The notes under the pieces: generated by a model
Seen by the model: the letters and a program-made list of their open reading frames with translations, nothing else
Databases searched by the model: none
Told to the model about the DNA's origin: nothing
Made by a program: the position numbers and the translations under genes
Source: Zeugodacus cucurbitae
Taxonomy: Eukaryota > Arthropoda > Insecta > Diptera > Tephritidae
DNA: 64,000 nt
Assembly (NCBI RefSeq): GCF_028554725.1
Contig: NC_071670.1
Location: forward strand, 72,577,001-72,641,000
Reading direction: 5' to 3'
Shown here: positions 23,201 through 36,300 of the stretch, piece after piece
Numbering within the stretch: the first letter of the stretch is position 1
Layout: every line of letters starts with the position of its first letter

Positions 23201-25694
23201 TTACATTCGTATGCAAGTGACAACCAATTAAAGTCACTCATACGCAGTGGCATGAATGTTTTCTTGAGTTTCGCTTTCAAATTAAATAAATGGAATGATG
23301 TTGTTTGCCGGAAGGAGGACAGTGATTTAGAAAGAAAGAAATTTCGTTGCTAAGCGCCTTTCTAACTGCATTAAATCCACTTTCATATCAAATTTCGCTA
23401 AAAGGCTCTTAGTGAATTGCAAATTTCTAGATTTAATTTTTCTCTTTTTGTTTTCTAGGAGTGCGCTATGCTTTTAGGCACATCGACGCTAACACTTCCA
23501 CTTCATTGCTTTGGATTTGACTTGTCATTCTCTGTTAGAGCCAACATCTATGAGGCTTAGCAGGTGTGTAGAGAGCTGATGAGCTGGACACAAACATGCA
23601 AAATCTTCGTCTTCTTCTCCTCTCTTTCTTTTAAATTCCCTGTGGCTGTCAGACCACCTCATCCTCCCACGATTTAATATTTCCTTACATTCCTCTTCAA
23701 ATACAACTGGTTTGGAAGTGACTATCACATTGCAACTATTTTGTATGAATTTTCTTTATCTTGCGCTTCCTTTGCTAGTACCAGTTCCAAGATGAAATTT
23801 GACTGTAGCCGTGGGTATTAATTTTCATTTTTCAAAGTTCTTCCTTATAGAGAAGCAAATATTTATTACTTAAAGCTAACACTGGGAAAGGAAAGGACCA
23901 TAACTGGTCTATGCGTGGCCTGTAGGCCTAGCAGACCAACCTAACATTGGGAATGTGTTTGCAATTTTATATCATCTATTCATTAATAACTCTTTACTAC
24001 CGAAATAAGGTCACAAAAGTCACGTTCTGAGAGCAGCTGAGTAAATACTAAAGCATGAAACCTCAGTTTCTTCTTCATATTTTATATAATGTAGGCTGCA
24101 TTTGGGGTGAGTTAATCTAGGTTCAGCATTTGGTATTATCAAGTGATTCCTTAAGTAAGTAAAGAACGACTTTTTGAAGATTTCACATTATATCTACATA
24201 TGTATATCCTCCTATGTAGAGAGTATATATTAATGTATATCTTACCGCATTCAACCATAATCAGAGAGTTTGTCCTCACATCAATTGCTCTAACTGTGCA
24301 CTAATCAGATAAAGCCACTTGAGGTAATCTTTCCCATAATTGGGACTTAGTAATGAGTTGTTCAGGTGTTGCAGTGTGCTAAGCATTAAATGTGTTTAAT
24401 ACCAAAGGTGTGGTCACTTCTTGGCTAAGTACAAATATAGATTTGTACATATCACACCTATAGAGTTATGTATATGTTTTGTGTCTTCACACATGTTTTG
24501 GCTCATTAATTAATATGATCTACCATTAAAGGCAAATGGACGCGTTTTCCATAATTAATTAGTTATTACTTGAGTAATGAAATCATTTAATTATGATTCA
24601 GAATTGCTAGAATAACTGAAATATTTGTATTGTAATTAGTGCACACATATTGTAATATAGTTAATCGGTAGAACATTCTGCTTCATACAATTTGAAATTT
24701 AGAAAAATTGTCAATTGACTTTTTGCCAGAGAATTACTCACATACTTATTTACATAAATTTAAAATTAATCGCATTTCTGTTTTTCAGTTTTTCCCCTTC
24801 TATGAATTTGTTCTTGAAAACCAATTAAATTATTCAACGAACAATGAAAAAATCAGAGGATTATAAGCAATTTAGGATGTAAAATTTTATTCGAAGAGTA
24901 ATTACAATTATTTGTGGCGGCGATTTGAGTGAATTTTCATTTGACAGCTGTCAAATTGAAAACTCGTGCTCATGAAAAACGGTAAATACCGAAAAATTAA
25001 GTTTTTCTAGTTGTGGCAAATACCCTAAACAAGTTTGACCGCAAAACGGCAACGCAATTAGTCAGACAATTGAAAACGTTTTTTACACGCTTCATAAAAC
25101 ACATAAGGTCGACAATGTTTGTTGCGGCTGTATATTTGGTAGTCGTATTCGCAGTCTCATTATAACAGCTCCCGGCCATTGGTTGGCTAATTAGGGTTGC
25201 CGCAATGATTTTCGCAAATAACTGGAAAATCCAAATTCGTTAACGCTTTTTGATTTGGTCTCCACTGCGGCACCCGCTGTTGTTGTTACATCAGTTGTTA
25301 AGCTTCCGAGAATAACTGCGGTCATAAAAATTGTTAGCAGCACTCTGCAGCAGATTTCTAAAATGGGCGCTTGCTGCTGTGCTCTTAAATAAATAAATGC
25401 CAATAACAACAATACGCTCGCTTGCTTTCGTATTGACAGTGTTTTAGCAAAACAAAAAAGCTGCGCAGGCTTTGGGGAATTCGCCTGGTTTCAGCTACGA
25501 CCTGAGCCATTTATCAAAACTATATTCGCAAAATTGCTTTTTGTGTTTCACTAATTTGACATTTGTTGTTGGGATTTTACACTTGCTTGCCGCCCGCTGT
25601 TTGTTCTATTGTTTAAAACTATGTATATTGAGTTTTGTTCCATTCAAATAAGTGCTTAAACTAGAATTCAAGTATTCCTATTACATAATTCATA
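20201..25694. other. Non-coding stretch between inverted repeat and Helitron
   Basis: AT-rich DNA with short frames only. A GC-richer block at about 21,060-21,355 is listed separately. A segment near 23,890-23,945 (GGCCTGTAGGCCTAG, AGACCAACCTAAC) has the look of an old repeat but no family was assigned. Nothing else was recognised. Confidence 0.5.
21060..21360 (+). promoter_or_regulatory. Possible 5' leader or untranslated first exon
   Basis: This block is richer in GC and CpG than its surroundings, with CAACAA-type leader texture and a GCGCCGCCGCG core near 21,301. It ends at GAGTTA|GTAAAGT (about 21,354), which could serve as a splice donor. The first long frame after it (21,360, 83 codons) is unrecognised. 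A real leader would mark a plus-strand gene whose coding exons lie outside the window or were not recognised. It could also be an enhancer or chance composition. Confidence 0.2.
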
Positions 25695-26766
25695 CTAGCC
25701 GACCGCTCCGGATTCGCACGACTTTAAACAAACATTTCAAAAGTTATAAGTTTTTACACACTTATACACACTCTCCCATACATACATATGTATGTACTTC
25801 CCGTTTCTTGCATGGGTTCATTTAAACAAATAAAAAAAAGAAAATTCGAGCATTAAATTATATTTTTTATGGAGTCATGGAAGCGGATATGATACAAACC
25901 GAAGTCTTCTATGAACAGGAAACATTTGTTAAGCCCAAAAGCTGACGCTGCTTCCGTCACTAAGCACTTTTTGAAGAAGGGACGTTTCCTGTCCAAGTTC
26001 GCTCTATATCGAACATCCGTTTCCGGTAAAATATTTCCAGTTCCGGCACATCATATCTGGTTCCATCGGTTATCCCAACATCAACATCATATCCGGTTAC
26101 CCCATGAGGTCAATGACCCCACCCTGATCACGTGATGTAGTTAAAAGATCACGTGATATTTTTATTTACAGGTCATTGACCCCGCCCAGATCACGTGATG
26201 TTAATTCTAGATCACGTGATATTTTTGAGTGAGGTCAATGACTCCACCCTGATCACGTGATGTAGTTACAAGATCACGTGATATTTTTGTTTACAGGTCA
26301 TTGACTGATCACGTGATATCATTACAAGATCACGTGATATTTTTGTTTACATTATTGAGTGAGTTCATTGACCCCTCCCTGATCACGTGATGTCAATTCA
26401 AGGTCACATGACCCCGTCCAGATCACGTGATGTTAATTCAAGGTCACGTGATATTTTTGTTTACATTTTGGAGTGTGGTCTTTGGTGTCCGATGTCTTTC
26501 TCTCGGATTATGAAGTGAGCTTGCATATTTCTAATATTTTGACGATTTTCAGATTCAGATTAAAATTCTCCGGAGTCTTTTTGTTACCTTCACCTGGGAA
26601 CTATTTCCAGAAAGCTTAGATTCTAGCAATAAATATAGCCTATGTTACTTGAGGTGAATGCAGCTTTCGAATGGTGAAAGAATTTTTTAAATCGGCACAG
26701 TAGTTTTTGTGCTTATTCAATACAAACATACATACAGATCTTTACTCTTTATAATAGTAGTATAGA
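25695..26766 (-). mobile_element. Non-autonomous Helitron, complete ends
   Basis: Read on the minus strand, the element starts A|TCTATACTACTATTATAAA at 26,766. It ends ...CCGGAGCGGTCGGCTAG|T at 25,695. TC at the 5' end, a CTRR terminus (here CTAG) just after a short GC hairpin (CCG...CGG), insertion between host A and T, and no terminal inverted repeat or target duplication are the defining features of Helitrons. The 1,072-bp element encodes no helicase, so it would rely on an autonomous relative. Its 3' portion (25,695-25,860) and its 26,480-26,640 portion both match the copy at 48.36-48.8 kb. Between them lies an array of ATCACGTGAT palindromes. Confidence 0.85.
26100..26470. repeat. Minisatellite of ATCACGTGAT palindromes
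   Basis: From 26,127 to 26,452 there are ten exact copies of the perfect 10-bp palindrome ATCACGTGAT, one GTCACGTGAT, and one decayed version near 26,404-26,412. They are spaced by two alternating short linkers and interleaved with GGTCATTGACC-like and TTTTTGTTTACA segments. Each palindrome contains the E-box CACGTG, the core site for several bHLH factors. The array is inside the Helitron and absent from the other copy of the family in this window. Confidence 0.9.
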
Positions 26767-29700
26767 TAACAAAAAATTCTAAAAAGAAATTCCTAGAGGT
26801 GTTTTCATCATGTAACATATTCATTTATATATATTTATATATTTTTTTTTATTTTATATGCTACGTAGCTAGTCCGCCCACATATAAAACACAAAAATAC
26901 AATTACATGTGTTTGTGTTGTGGAGATACATTCTCACATTAGTTGCTGAGTGCTTGTCATGCAAGCATGTTAGTAGCCTTCATAAACGAGATGAACAAGA
27001 TTCAAATATGCCAAAAATCATAGAGAGTGGAACTCTCATGCAAGGGGAGAATTCTTGCAGGTATTTCTTGTGGGTATGTCCACAGAATTTTGGGCAAAAG
27101 TTGAAATTGCTTTACACAAAATGCTAGTGTCCCAAGCGATGAAAAGTATGCAAATATTTTCACAAGGGTTAACACACACGCACGCAAATACGTTACCAGA
27201 TTTCTATAGGAAAGCTAGCACTAGTATGGCTCTTTGATTGCGTTTGTGCGTGTGTGCCCAGTCTCCTATATATAATAGATTGGCTTTGCCATTACACGTG
27301 TTGGGCCATTTCCGTTACACTTGCCGTTGTGGTAGCGGAAGTGCGGGTAGGTGGAACACCGCCGGGGTTGTAGAGCCGTGTGCTGCTTCACTGTGGTTAT
27401 GGTTTACAGTTACTTTGTTGTGATTTTACAGTATTCATAGCTGTTTGTATTGCAATTGCCATTGGCGTTGGCGTCACTTTGGAACCTGTTATCGTTAGCA
27501 CTGCAGAGCTAACGCCATCAAAAGCAACAAAGCGGTTGCAATGCGACTGAGCCGCTAAATTGTTTGCGGCCACTCGTTGAAACTCGCTCAAAATGGAGTC
27601 CATATTTTCTTTATAGTTGCATTGGTTGGATGAAGTTGCTTTCATTTATCACATTTAACATTTAAAGCGGTGCAGTGTGCGTAACTGAAATGTTGCTCAA
27701 TGACGTATGCAAATTTCAATGAACTAAATAGATATGTCTTTTATATAAATTAAAATTAGTGCTCTATAAAATATCAAAAGATAACTGAAAACAAATACTA
27801 ATTTAATTAAAACTAATAATGAATGAATGAATGAATTAATGAATAAAAACGGACATACAGTTTTAATGTGGAAGTTTCCAAAATGGCAGCAAGAAAAATC
27901 CAAAGTGTGAATTTGGCTCAAGCATTGTGCTTACTAAACAATGCCAAGCAAAAGGGGAGCTTTTAAAACACAAAAATGTAAAAGTATGCAAAAATAAATG
28001 GCTTGCTGATGCAGAAATTGTGAGGTGAGAAAAGAGGGAGCGTGGGTTGGCGACTATTATTCCCACTTGACTGGTCAGTTTGCAGATAGTACAATGAAAC
28101 GAAAGCATTTGGAGAGGAAAAATGCGTTTTTTTATTCTTTATGCTTTTGCGCCTGAAACTGTGCTACACAGGTATTTAAAATTCGCAAAATAACCAGGAG
28201 AAAAAAGCACTATTATAATTTCCAAAATGAATACCGACACATTTTCAGGAAAATTTAAATACATTTTTAATGGAAAAATACAAGAGAAAGCGCAGAGTTA
28301 TATATGAATAAATGTGTATGTGTGTGGGTATTGTTGCGTATGCGTATTCATGTGCAATTTTGTGCATTTTGAAGCTATTCAAACCATGACCACTAAGAGT
28401 AATGCAATGCGCAGTTGGAACATTTTTTCTCTTGCCTATTTCCTTCCATATATGTAGATAGGCCATACAACTTAATTTATAATAATTCAGTGAACCATCA
28501 AATCAGCACACAAAAACACACATAAACAAATCCACAAAGAAAATAAATTCACAAGTAAATACAGAAAAACGATTTCTTAGTCATACTACGGTGTGTGTGT
28601 ATCTGCTGTGGTTTATTAGTGTTATGTGTGTTTATGTAAGCACGTAACAACCAAACGAATTTGTTACCGTTGACAGCTGTTGACACATTATGTGTCAAAA
28701 TCACAACGTTTATGTCACATTGTTGCCTTACAGTTATTATGTTGCTTTTCTGGTTCTATTGTCTCCATTTTGTAAGACCACATTTATACTTGAAGGTCAT
28801 TATAGGTAATATTCCGATATGATATGAACCATTAAGAAATCCACTTTGGCTGTATTATTTGTGGAACTGTGCCTTAAAACATCTCCCGGGTAAGAGTTTA
28901 TAAAAATTCTTATGTATATATAGATATATAGGATCATATATCATATTGACATCGTAGATATTGCCAATCATATTGCCATGTTTTCTCTTCCCACTTGTCC
29001 TCACCCCTCCCTAGACGTGTTTTATTATGTATATATTCCGAAACCTTGCAGCACATATGACCTTCGTTGGCATAACCCGCAACAAATTAGTCTTCAGCAA
29101 ATCAGCAGTCCAGCTTTGCTTCATTGTGTTGCACGCATAAGCTTTTCATTCTTCTCTCTCTTTCATTCATTGAGTGAACTCGTCGCTTTGGTTGTCACTA
29201 AGTGCGTGTAGCGTCATTTATATTCATGTCACGTGCTGCTTCTCAGAAGAGAAGAACACTGTATGAAAGGAAAATTAGTGACTTTGTAATATTTTCATTC
29301 ATTTCGTTTTTAGAAATTTTCTTAAATTCTCTTTCTACATGCTTTCAGCTTTTACTTAAACTTTTCATTAAATCTGATATTCACGTGCTTCAGCCGCCTG
29401 TCTCAGACGCATCTTTACGCGTGTATTACTTATATTTTCACGATTATATTTATTATCTTCCTCATTTGCATATTTCAGGTGTCTATTAAATATATGAAAA
29501 TTAGCCTCTTACGAGAAAATGCTTTTAATAAACATAACGAACTGCTTTTAATGCGTGCTGTTATATGCAGTTACAGTGAAGGGGACTGCCTAAAGATCCA
29601 AACCACATGCACATTTTAAATCGTCAGTTATTTTTTATGAGTTAGAAAAAGGCCTTGCCACGATTATAAATGAGACAAATAGATATGCGTGACAACCTTT

Positions 29701-32700
29701 TCAATTCTTGGATATCTTCTCAGTCCTGCACATTAGCCTTGGAAATACACATAATCCAAAGAAAGCGTGACGTGACGTTCTCGCTTGACAAGATATACTT
29801 ATACACATATGTTTGATATAACCATTTTAAGTTTGTTGTCAGTACAGATAGGAGTGCAGCGAAGGAGAAAAGTAAGCGTACTATTACAACTGGAGTGTAT
29901 TTAAAGGGACATCAATGTGTATTATATTTTTATGTGTATGCGTTAATCAACAATTTTGTTTATGCATCACACGTTCATATTATTTTGCGTTACAACTATA
30001 AAGCACAGTTATTAATAATAAAATATGAAGGTTGTATATGCGAATTTAATTAGCCGCTTGCAACTTTAGAAATTAGCTTTACAAATTATTACATTTAGAG
30101 GCTTTCTCACTAAGGGTCGGAATCGGAATTCACATAAATAAATGAATAAAGCGTTTTGGCTCTTGGTAATATCAAAACATACTGCAAGGGACACGAATAC
30201 TTCGGTATGTTACTCATACGTCATGTTGGACGCCCGTGAAGATACGTAAAAACGTGAGCGGAACACGTAGAAAATTAATACATTGATTTGAGTTAGAGGT
30301 ATGGAAAGTTACAGAGGAGGTCTCCATTTAAAAACAATGTGTACGAGTAATTATTTTAACGTCGAACATTTCCTCCTTGCTCTAAATATTGAACTATAAA
30401 TAATTTAACTCAACGAATTAATAATGCATAATGAAATGAGAAAACAATGAAGTCTCAAATTGTGAAACTTTAATCGCGCTGATCCCTGCGAAATTTTGAT
30501 TATGAAATTTCGTTGACAACGACAGCAAGATGTTATTAAGCATCCGATGATCTCATAAATATTCATGGAAGTGAAATTTTAGTGAAATTAATAGGGTGAG
30601 CACAACTGGAATACCGTGGACAACCTATGATGACTGAGTTCATTAAAATTTCAACCGTTGAAATGGATCAGAGTAATGAATTTAACAAAGGAAAAGTCTT
30701 CATGGTAATGCAGGATAATCATTTTGAGGGCAGAGACAATAGATGCCGTAGTGAAATGTAATATCAAAATTGACAGAATAAAAGTCGATGCAAAATGGGG
30801 TAAGAAACTAATCGTTTTTTACTTTTTTTTGACAACAACTCTAAAAGATAATTGGAAAACAAAGAACGGAACCACGGAGAGTCTTAAAATTTGGTTTGTT
30901 AGCTAAACAATAGTCACATACCGATGAGCGGAATTTGATAAAGCGGCTCAAATTCAATGGAAAATAAAAAGAGATAAGAAGAGTTTACACAAAACTGCGT
31001 TACGTAATGATTATTGCGTTGGGAATTACTTTAATTTTGAAATTAGCTAAGGAAACAAATAAGTGGTTGGAAAGACACATGTCTAGCGATGTGACTAAGT
31101 TTAGGCGTAGGCTTATTGTTTCTGCTTAAGAATGTAAGAGCATGCAGTTTGCGGTGACATTGCGAAATAATTAATAACAAGGCAACGCATATGAGGGGAG
31201 TGTGGAGGAAAAGCCACAATATAAGCCTACTCATCGGGAACAGAGCTTATGACGAAGTGTAATCAGTGTAAATTCTATGAGCCTCGGCAAGTGTGAGTAC
31301 AGGCTTGCGATTTCACTGATTTATCTGCTCTTCTGACGTCGGGCCAGCCACTCAAACGCAAGTGATAATTAAATGACAAACCAGTGTAAACGGTACAACT
31401 ACAAAAGTCACAAATCGATAAAAGCGTGCAAATGAATGAGAAGACAGAACGGAAGATAAATCCAGCCAACGTGGCTTAACAATAGTCGCATCCGCTTAGT
31501 TTGCCTAATAAAAGCATACAGATTCAGCTGCGACTGCTTGCTACCTTGACGAATGTTTGCTTAGCTTTGTTTTTTTAGTTTGTGATTATTCCGCGACCTT
31601 TAGTTGGCATTGGTCCGCTAAGGCAAATTAGCCAAAGGCGCATTTCATTTTAGATTTTCCTCTATAGTGCTCATAAAAGTTTATATTTACAAACGCCTCG
31701 CATTGGTTTAATATTGTTATGTTTTATTTATCTAGAGTGTGTTTTTCTACTTTATTTAATTTCCTTTTTTAACAATTTCATTCTGAAAAATTTGCTTTTG
31801 TGTGCTTTTAATTAGCATTTTTGTTAGTGAGCAAAGCTAGTAGTACTGTGTGAAGGAATTGTGTGCTGAATGAATGATAGTGTGTTGGAAAGTCAAGGCC
31901 ACGCTACTGTTTTTTGCTGAAATTAATGAAATAAACACGAGTTGACGTAGACTGATCCAATAGACACACCATAAACATGGCTAACTCCCTCGTTGCGTCG
32001 TGTTGTCCATATCGGTTTTCCTCTACTATTCCTCTAGCTTAAATTTCCAAAGGCTTCACATTACTTAGCTTTGTGTTATTTTAGTTAGCCTGTGAAGGCT
32101 ATTTGTATACCTAGCAGGAAGGTCAGAGCCGTGAGAGTTAGGCCTAAGTAAGGTAGCGATTGAGGAATAAAACACGTTCACTGCGCTTAAACTTGCTAAA
32201 CAGATATTTACACCCACGGAATGGCGGGTACACCCGGATATTATTGGTCTCACTCAGCACACGCACCACTTTACTGAGAAGCTCTGTGTGTACGAGAGAT
32301 TTGCTGTCAACTACAGCGACGACAGTAAATTACAGAGATAAATCACGTCATAAGTAACACGTCTGCTTTCATGCTTTTCACATCGCATTGAGTTAAGACG
32401 CCGGTCGGTCTGCTTGCCCGTCTGACGATCGGCCTGTGTGTACATTGCTAGGGAATTACCAAAGTCATTCGGCTCCACCTTACATTTACGCCTTGTTACG
32501 TCAATGTGTGTGTGAATACGTTAGTGTGATCATTTTCGGTTAAGTGTAGCGTAAAGTATGATAAGAATATGCGTAAGGAAAGTTATTCATGACACTCACA
32601 TTTGTGAATTTATAGCGAAAAGTTTCGCACCTGAATTAAGTCAAATGAGAGAATTGAATTAGAAGTGCATAGATTGCGGTATATATTTATAATCAAAATT

Positions 32701-33188
32701 GTTGTTAATAGTTGGATATAATTGTTTAAGTTTAGCATATAAGTTTTGATACTAAAACTCGTAGAAACAGGGAGAATATACCCCTTAACTGCAAATAATG
32801 TATGGTTATAGCAGTGGGAAGTATTTCTTTACGGTATTCTTTTTTTCAGTACAAACCATAAGTTAGTGCACAAAGGAATCACCATATAGCCTACGACTGC
32901 TGTTCGATGTATACCTTTCCGCCCGGTTTTTAGACTTACATACAACAAAATTCGTTATATCTGCGCCGTTATATCGTTATATCGACTAATTGAAGGCTAA
33001 ATAATCCCTTTTTTGCGTCAAACTCGCGTGATTGCATTTGTTTGCTAATTTAATACCCTCAGTGTTGCATACCTCAGGGCGTATTAAAATGTAATTTGCA
33101 CATCCCTCGATTAATGGTGTGGCATGTGATAGGGGTAACACCTATTTATTTCAAAAAAGAAAAAGATCGAAAGACAAACAAAACTCAC
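26767..33188. other. Non-coding stretch, probable receptor intron
   Basis: This interval lies downstream, in minus-strand sense, of the receptor exon at 33,189-33,311. The next exon expected in this family is short and begins with an aspartate-glutamate-lysine-asparagine motif; I did not find it anywhere down to position 1. The stretch is AT-rich with short frames only, and an ATGA-type tetranucleotide run lies near 27,820-27,845. The 82-codon minus-strand frame at 27,645-27,397 has fairly balanced codons but no recognised domain. Confidence 0.45.
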
Positions 33189-33311
33189 CACCTCGATGAT
33201 TTGCATTAGCGTCAGCCCGAAGCTCAGCTGCAGTGGATCGGATTCGTTTACGACGGGTCGCTCCGGACTGGGCGTGTAGAAGGCGTTTCTCATGCGGGCC
33301 AGCTGTGCAAA
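33189..33311 (-). CDS. Nicotinic acetylcholine receptor subunit, one internal exon
   Basis: This is a partial CDS: one 123-nt exon, 41 codons, phase 0 at both ends. The acceptor is a pyrimidine-rich TTTCTTGTTTTGCAG just before 33,311, and the donor is GTG|GTGAGT after 33,189. The product contains ERPVVNESDPLQLSFGLTL followed by MQIIEV. ERPV-NES-PL---FGLTL-QIIDV is the hallmark N-terminal part of the extracellular ligand-binding domain in insect nicotinic alpha subunits (pentameric cation channels gated by acetylcholine at neuronal synapses). The exon ends exactly where exon 2 of this family ends, before the conserved DEKNQ. The style suggests an alpha5/alpha7-type subunit rather than alpha6, but I cannot settle the paralogue. 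Two oddities stand out. Glutamate replaces the usual aspartate in IIDV. The first 16 residues (FAQLARMRNAFYTPSP) do not resemble the usual EKRLL...YN-L segment, hinting at an alternative exon or a divergent subunit. Confidence 0.8.
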
Positions 33312-36300
33312 CTGCAAAACAAGAAAGTGGGAATAGTTAGTGAAAACCCGAATTAAATTCTAAAATAAACCCTGGAAAAGAAGAAAAAAGTAAAGTGCCT
33401 TCAATGTAACGGTTAAAAAGTTACACTCCACGCACAAACACTTATTTGAACAAGCGTTTGCTCGGTTTTGGTTGTGTTAAGTGTTTGATTTGAGTGCCGC
33501 TCGCATTTATCATTTGCCAAAGGGAAACAAACCGGAAGTCTCACTTCAAAACCCGCCCCACCGCCGCCAAGGCGTATACGTGATTTTGGAAATTGAATGC
33601 GGAAACCATCAACAAAAGCGGTTGAGGCAAGCGGAAGATTGAGGAAGGAAGGAACGAATAACAACAGCACAAAAGGTGGAATCATCAAAATGTGATCAGC
33701 AGCTCACAATGCGATGGGCGTGTACCCTTGGGGCTCCTCTGATCTAAGCAGCTGTTTGAAGGAAGCTATCACGGACTGTCTTGACTTTACGCACATTTGT
33801 TGTGATTTAGTTTTGTGGCTGTGGTGTCTTATTTGCCTCATTCTCTGTGCTTTTAGTGCGGTATTCTTTCTCCAGTGATTTGTTGCTCATTTGTAGAGTT
33901 TTTTTTGCAATTTTGCGACAACCGCAAATTACCGTGGAGTGAATGTTGTTATTGCCTTAGTATAGCGTCACTTTATGGTTATTTTGGTCTTATTGTTGGT
34001 AGATTATTTTTATTACTGCTTTTACCACATTTGCTTTGTTGTGTTTGCCAGTTGCTATAAACTTCCTCAAACTTTTTCCCTCCTCCCTTGCCTCGCTTTA
34101 AGTATGTTTATTTCAGTGCGCTGCTCGGTGTGTCACATGCACCGTTATCCGTATTATTATCAAAATTGAATTTGTTCGCCCCAAATACGCTACGATTGGC
34201 TTTACTTTGACAATGAGGTTAGCCCGATAACGGTGCTAATGAGACGGAAACTGTCTAACAACATATTTCTTCCAGCAGAATTTCGATTTGCTCACCTGTT
34301 CGCCACTTTGGTGTACAACAAAGAGCTCTGTTGTGGTGGCAGGAAGGATATTTGGAAATTTGATGGGTTAATAAAAGTTGTTGGTGTTGTTTTTGTTTAT
34401 GATATATGTATGTCAGCAGCTCATATGAGCGATTAGGAACTCTAAAGTTTGTTGCTACCTTTATTGTCACTAAAAGTGAAAAAATAGAGACTGGCGCCGA
34501 TGGGACTCTTATTTAAAGTTTATTTTTGACATTAAATTACTGCCTATCAAACACTATAAAATTACTCAATCAACTGTACATAAAATTACGGTATTTGAAG
34601 TGAAATGAACATATCGGGGATAGAATTTCTAAATATCCCACAAGGAATCGTCAACTATATAAACAACAAACTAATGGCATAAGCAGAAAAGCGATGGCAA
34701 ATCATTTTTATGGAAGTTAGGGAAATTGTAGTGGGAAATTTTGTCGTTAGGGAAATTGGGACGATGCGAAAAACATTTTTTTATAAACAAGTTGTAAACA
34801 GATTGTATGCTCACTCTTAAACTTTCTAAACATTTAAGTACATCTAATGGCAAAACCAATCTTCTCTATCTATCTCTTACTGAAAGTAACCTTTCTTCTT
34901 CCTGGTACCGTTAAACGAGTTCTATCTGCTGTTTCAGCGGAAAGTAGAAAACATTAAATGAGCAAACTATTAAAAAAAAAAAAAATTAAATTAAATTCAG
35001 CATTACTGTTGTTAATGTCGGAGAACCAAAAGTCTGGCATTTGGAGAAGAAATTAGTTAAATGAGATAAAACATGGTGTGAATTATCATAATAGAGGCAA
35101 TCAACTTGATGCATTGGCGCAGGCAATGTGCTGACATCTCGAGTGGCAGATGTAAATGTGGGAAATTCTCAGACATTTAACAAAATGGTGGATGAACATT
35201 GGAGTTTAATGGGCAATACAAATTGCGAGTTTGCCAGATCTGCCAAATAGGTTTACTCGATTAAAAAATTTAACATTAATTATTTTAACTAAGTGCAATA
35301 ATTAAGAACTAAAACACAATTAATGAAGGTTGAAAATCAGTAATGATCTATCTATCTATCTCTAATTTTAGTGTTCGACCGCTCTGAGACACATTATAAA
35401 AGAAAGGAGAAAAGGAAAAAAAATAAATCAACTACTTGGTGTGTTGGGAAATTGCTGGAACTTTGCTTAACTCAGCAGCTTGCATGTCGATTTTGTAATC
35501 ACACCAAAAATAAATCTCCAGCTTAACATAAATTACAACAAAGCACATACTCGTACAAACGCATTAGCTTTCTCAGGAAATGCGAAGAAGACTAAGAAGT
35601 AATTCAAAAAAGAAAAGCGACACAAGTGAAATGAAACGTCTTAAAAAAGGCGGTATGTGAGAGCGGATGAGTGGGAGATGGTAGCTCATCAAGTGTGGCC
35701 AAACGGCCTTACACAAGCTTTGGACCTTGGACAGCTAATGTGCTCTAACATTAAGTTCACTTTTGTGGAAATAAATTTGCTTCGCACACAACACTATCAA
35801 TGTTGGATCTCAACTTTGTTGGCATAACCTATACACACATACTGTACATTGTGTTACTTTGTTGACTTTTGTGTCTTGGACGCTTTCCTCCTGCTGCCAT
35901 TACTCTCTGCGTCTTGGCACTTAGTGACTTTAATTTTAGATATTCATCTTAATTGCTTGTCGCTAGGGCGACGAGGTTCAAGGTGAAGAGGCGGGTTATT
36001 TGGTAAACAAATGTTTGAAGCGAAGAACTAAGTGCTTCGTAGTTTTGAAGTAATTTGTTTAGTCGCTTTTGCGAAATGGATGGTAGTGAACAGTGGCCAA
36101 TGAGAATTTGCCGCTGTCGAATTAGATAGTATATACCCGGCCTTTCTCTGCCTTTTCCGTGCATATTTAATAATATGAAATCAGAGTTTCTTATTTACTA
36201 AGAAATAATGTTATAAACACAACTAAAAACCGGGAAGCTGATATGAAAAAAAATTTAAATTCAACATGATGAGCTCTAGAACCACCCAGATCAAAATATG

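Noticed and set aside
26100..26470. CRISPR-like regular repeats
   Set aside because: The repeats are 10-bp palindromes with two recurring linkers, not unique spacers, and lie in a eukaryotic Helitron.
27397..27645. 82-codon minus-strand frame with balanced codon use
   Set aside because: No domain recognised and no splice or promoter context; could be real but unsupported.
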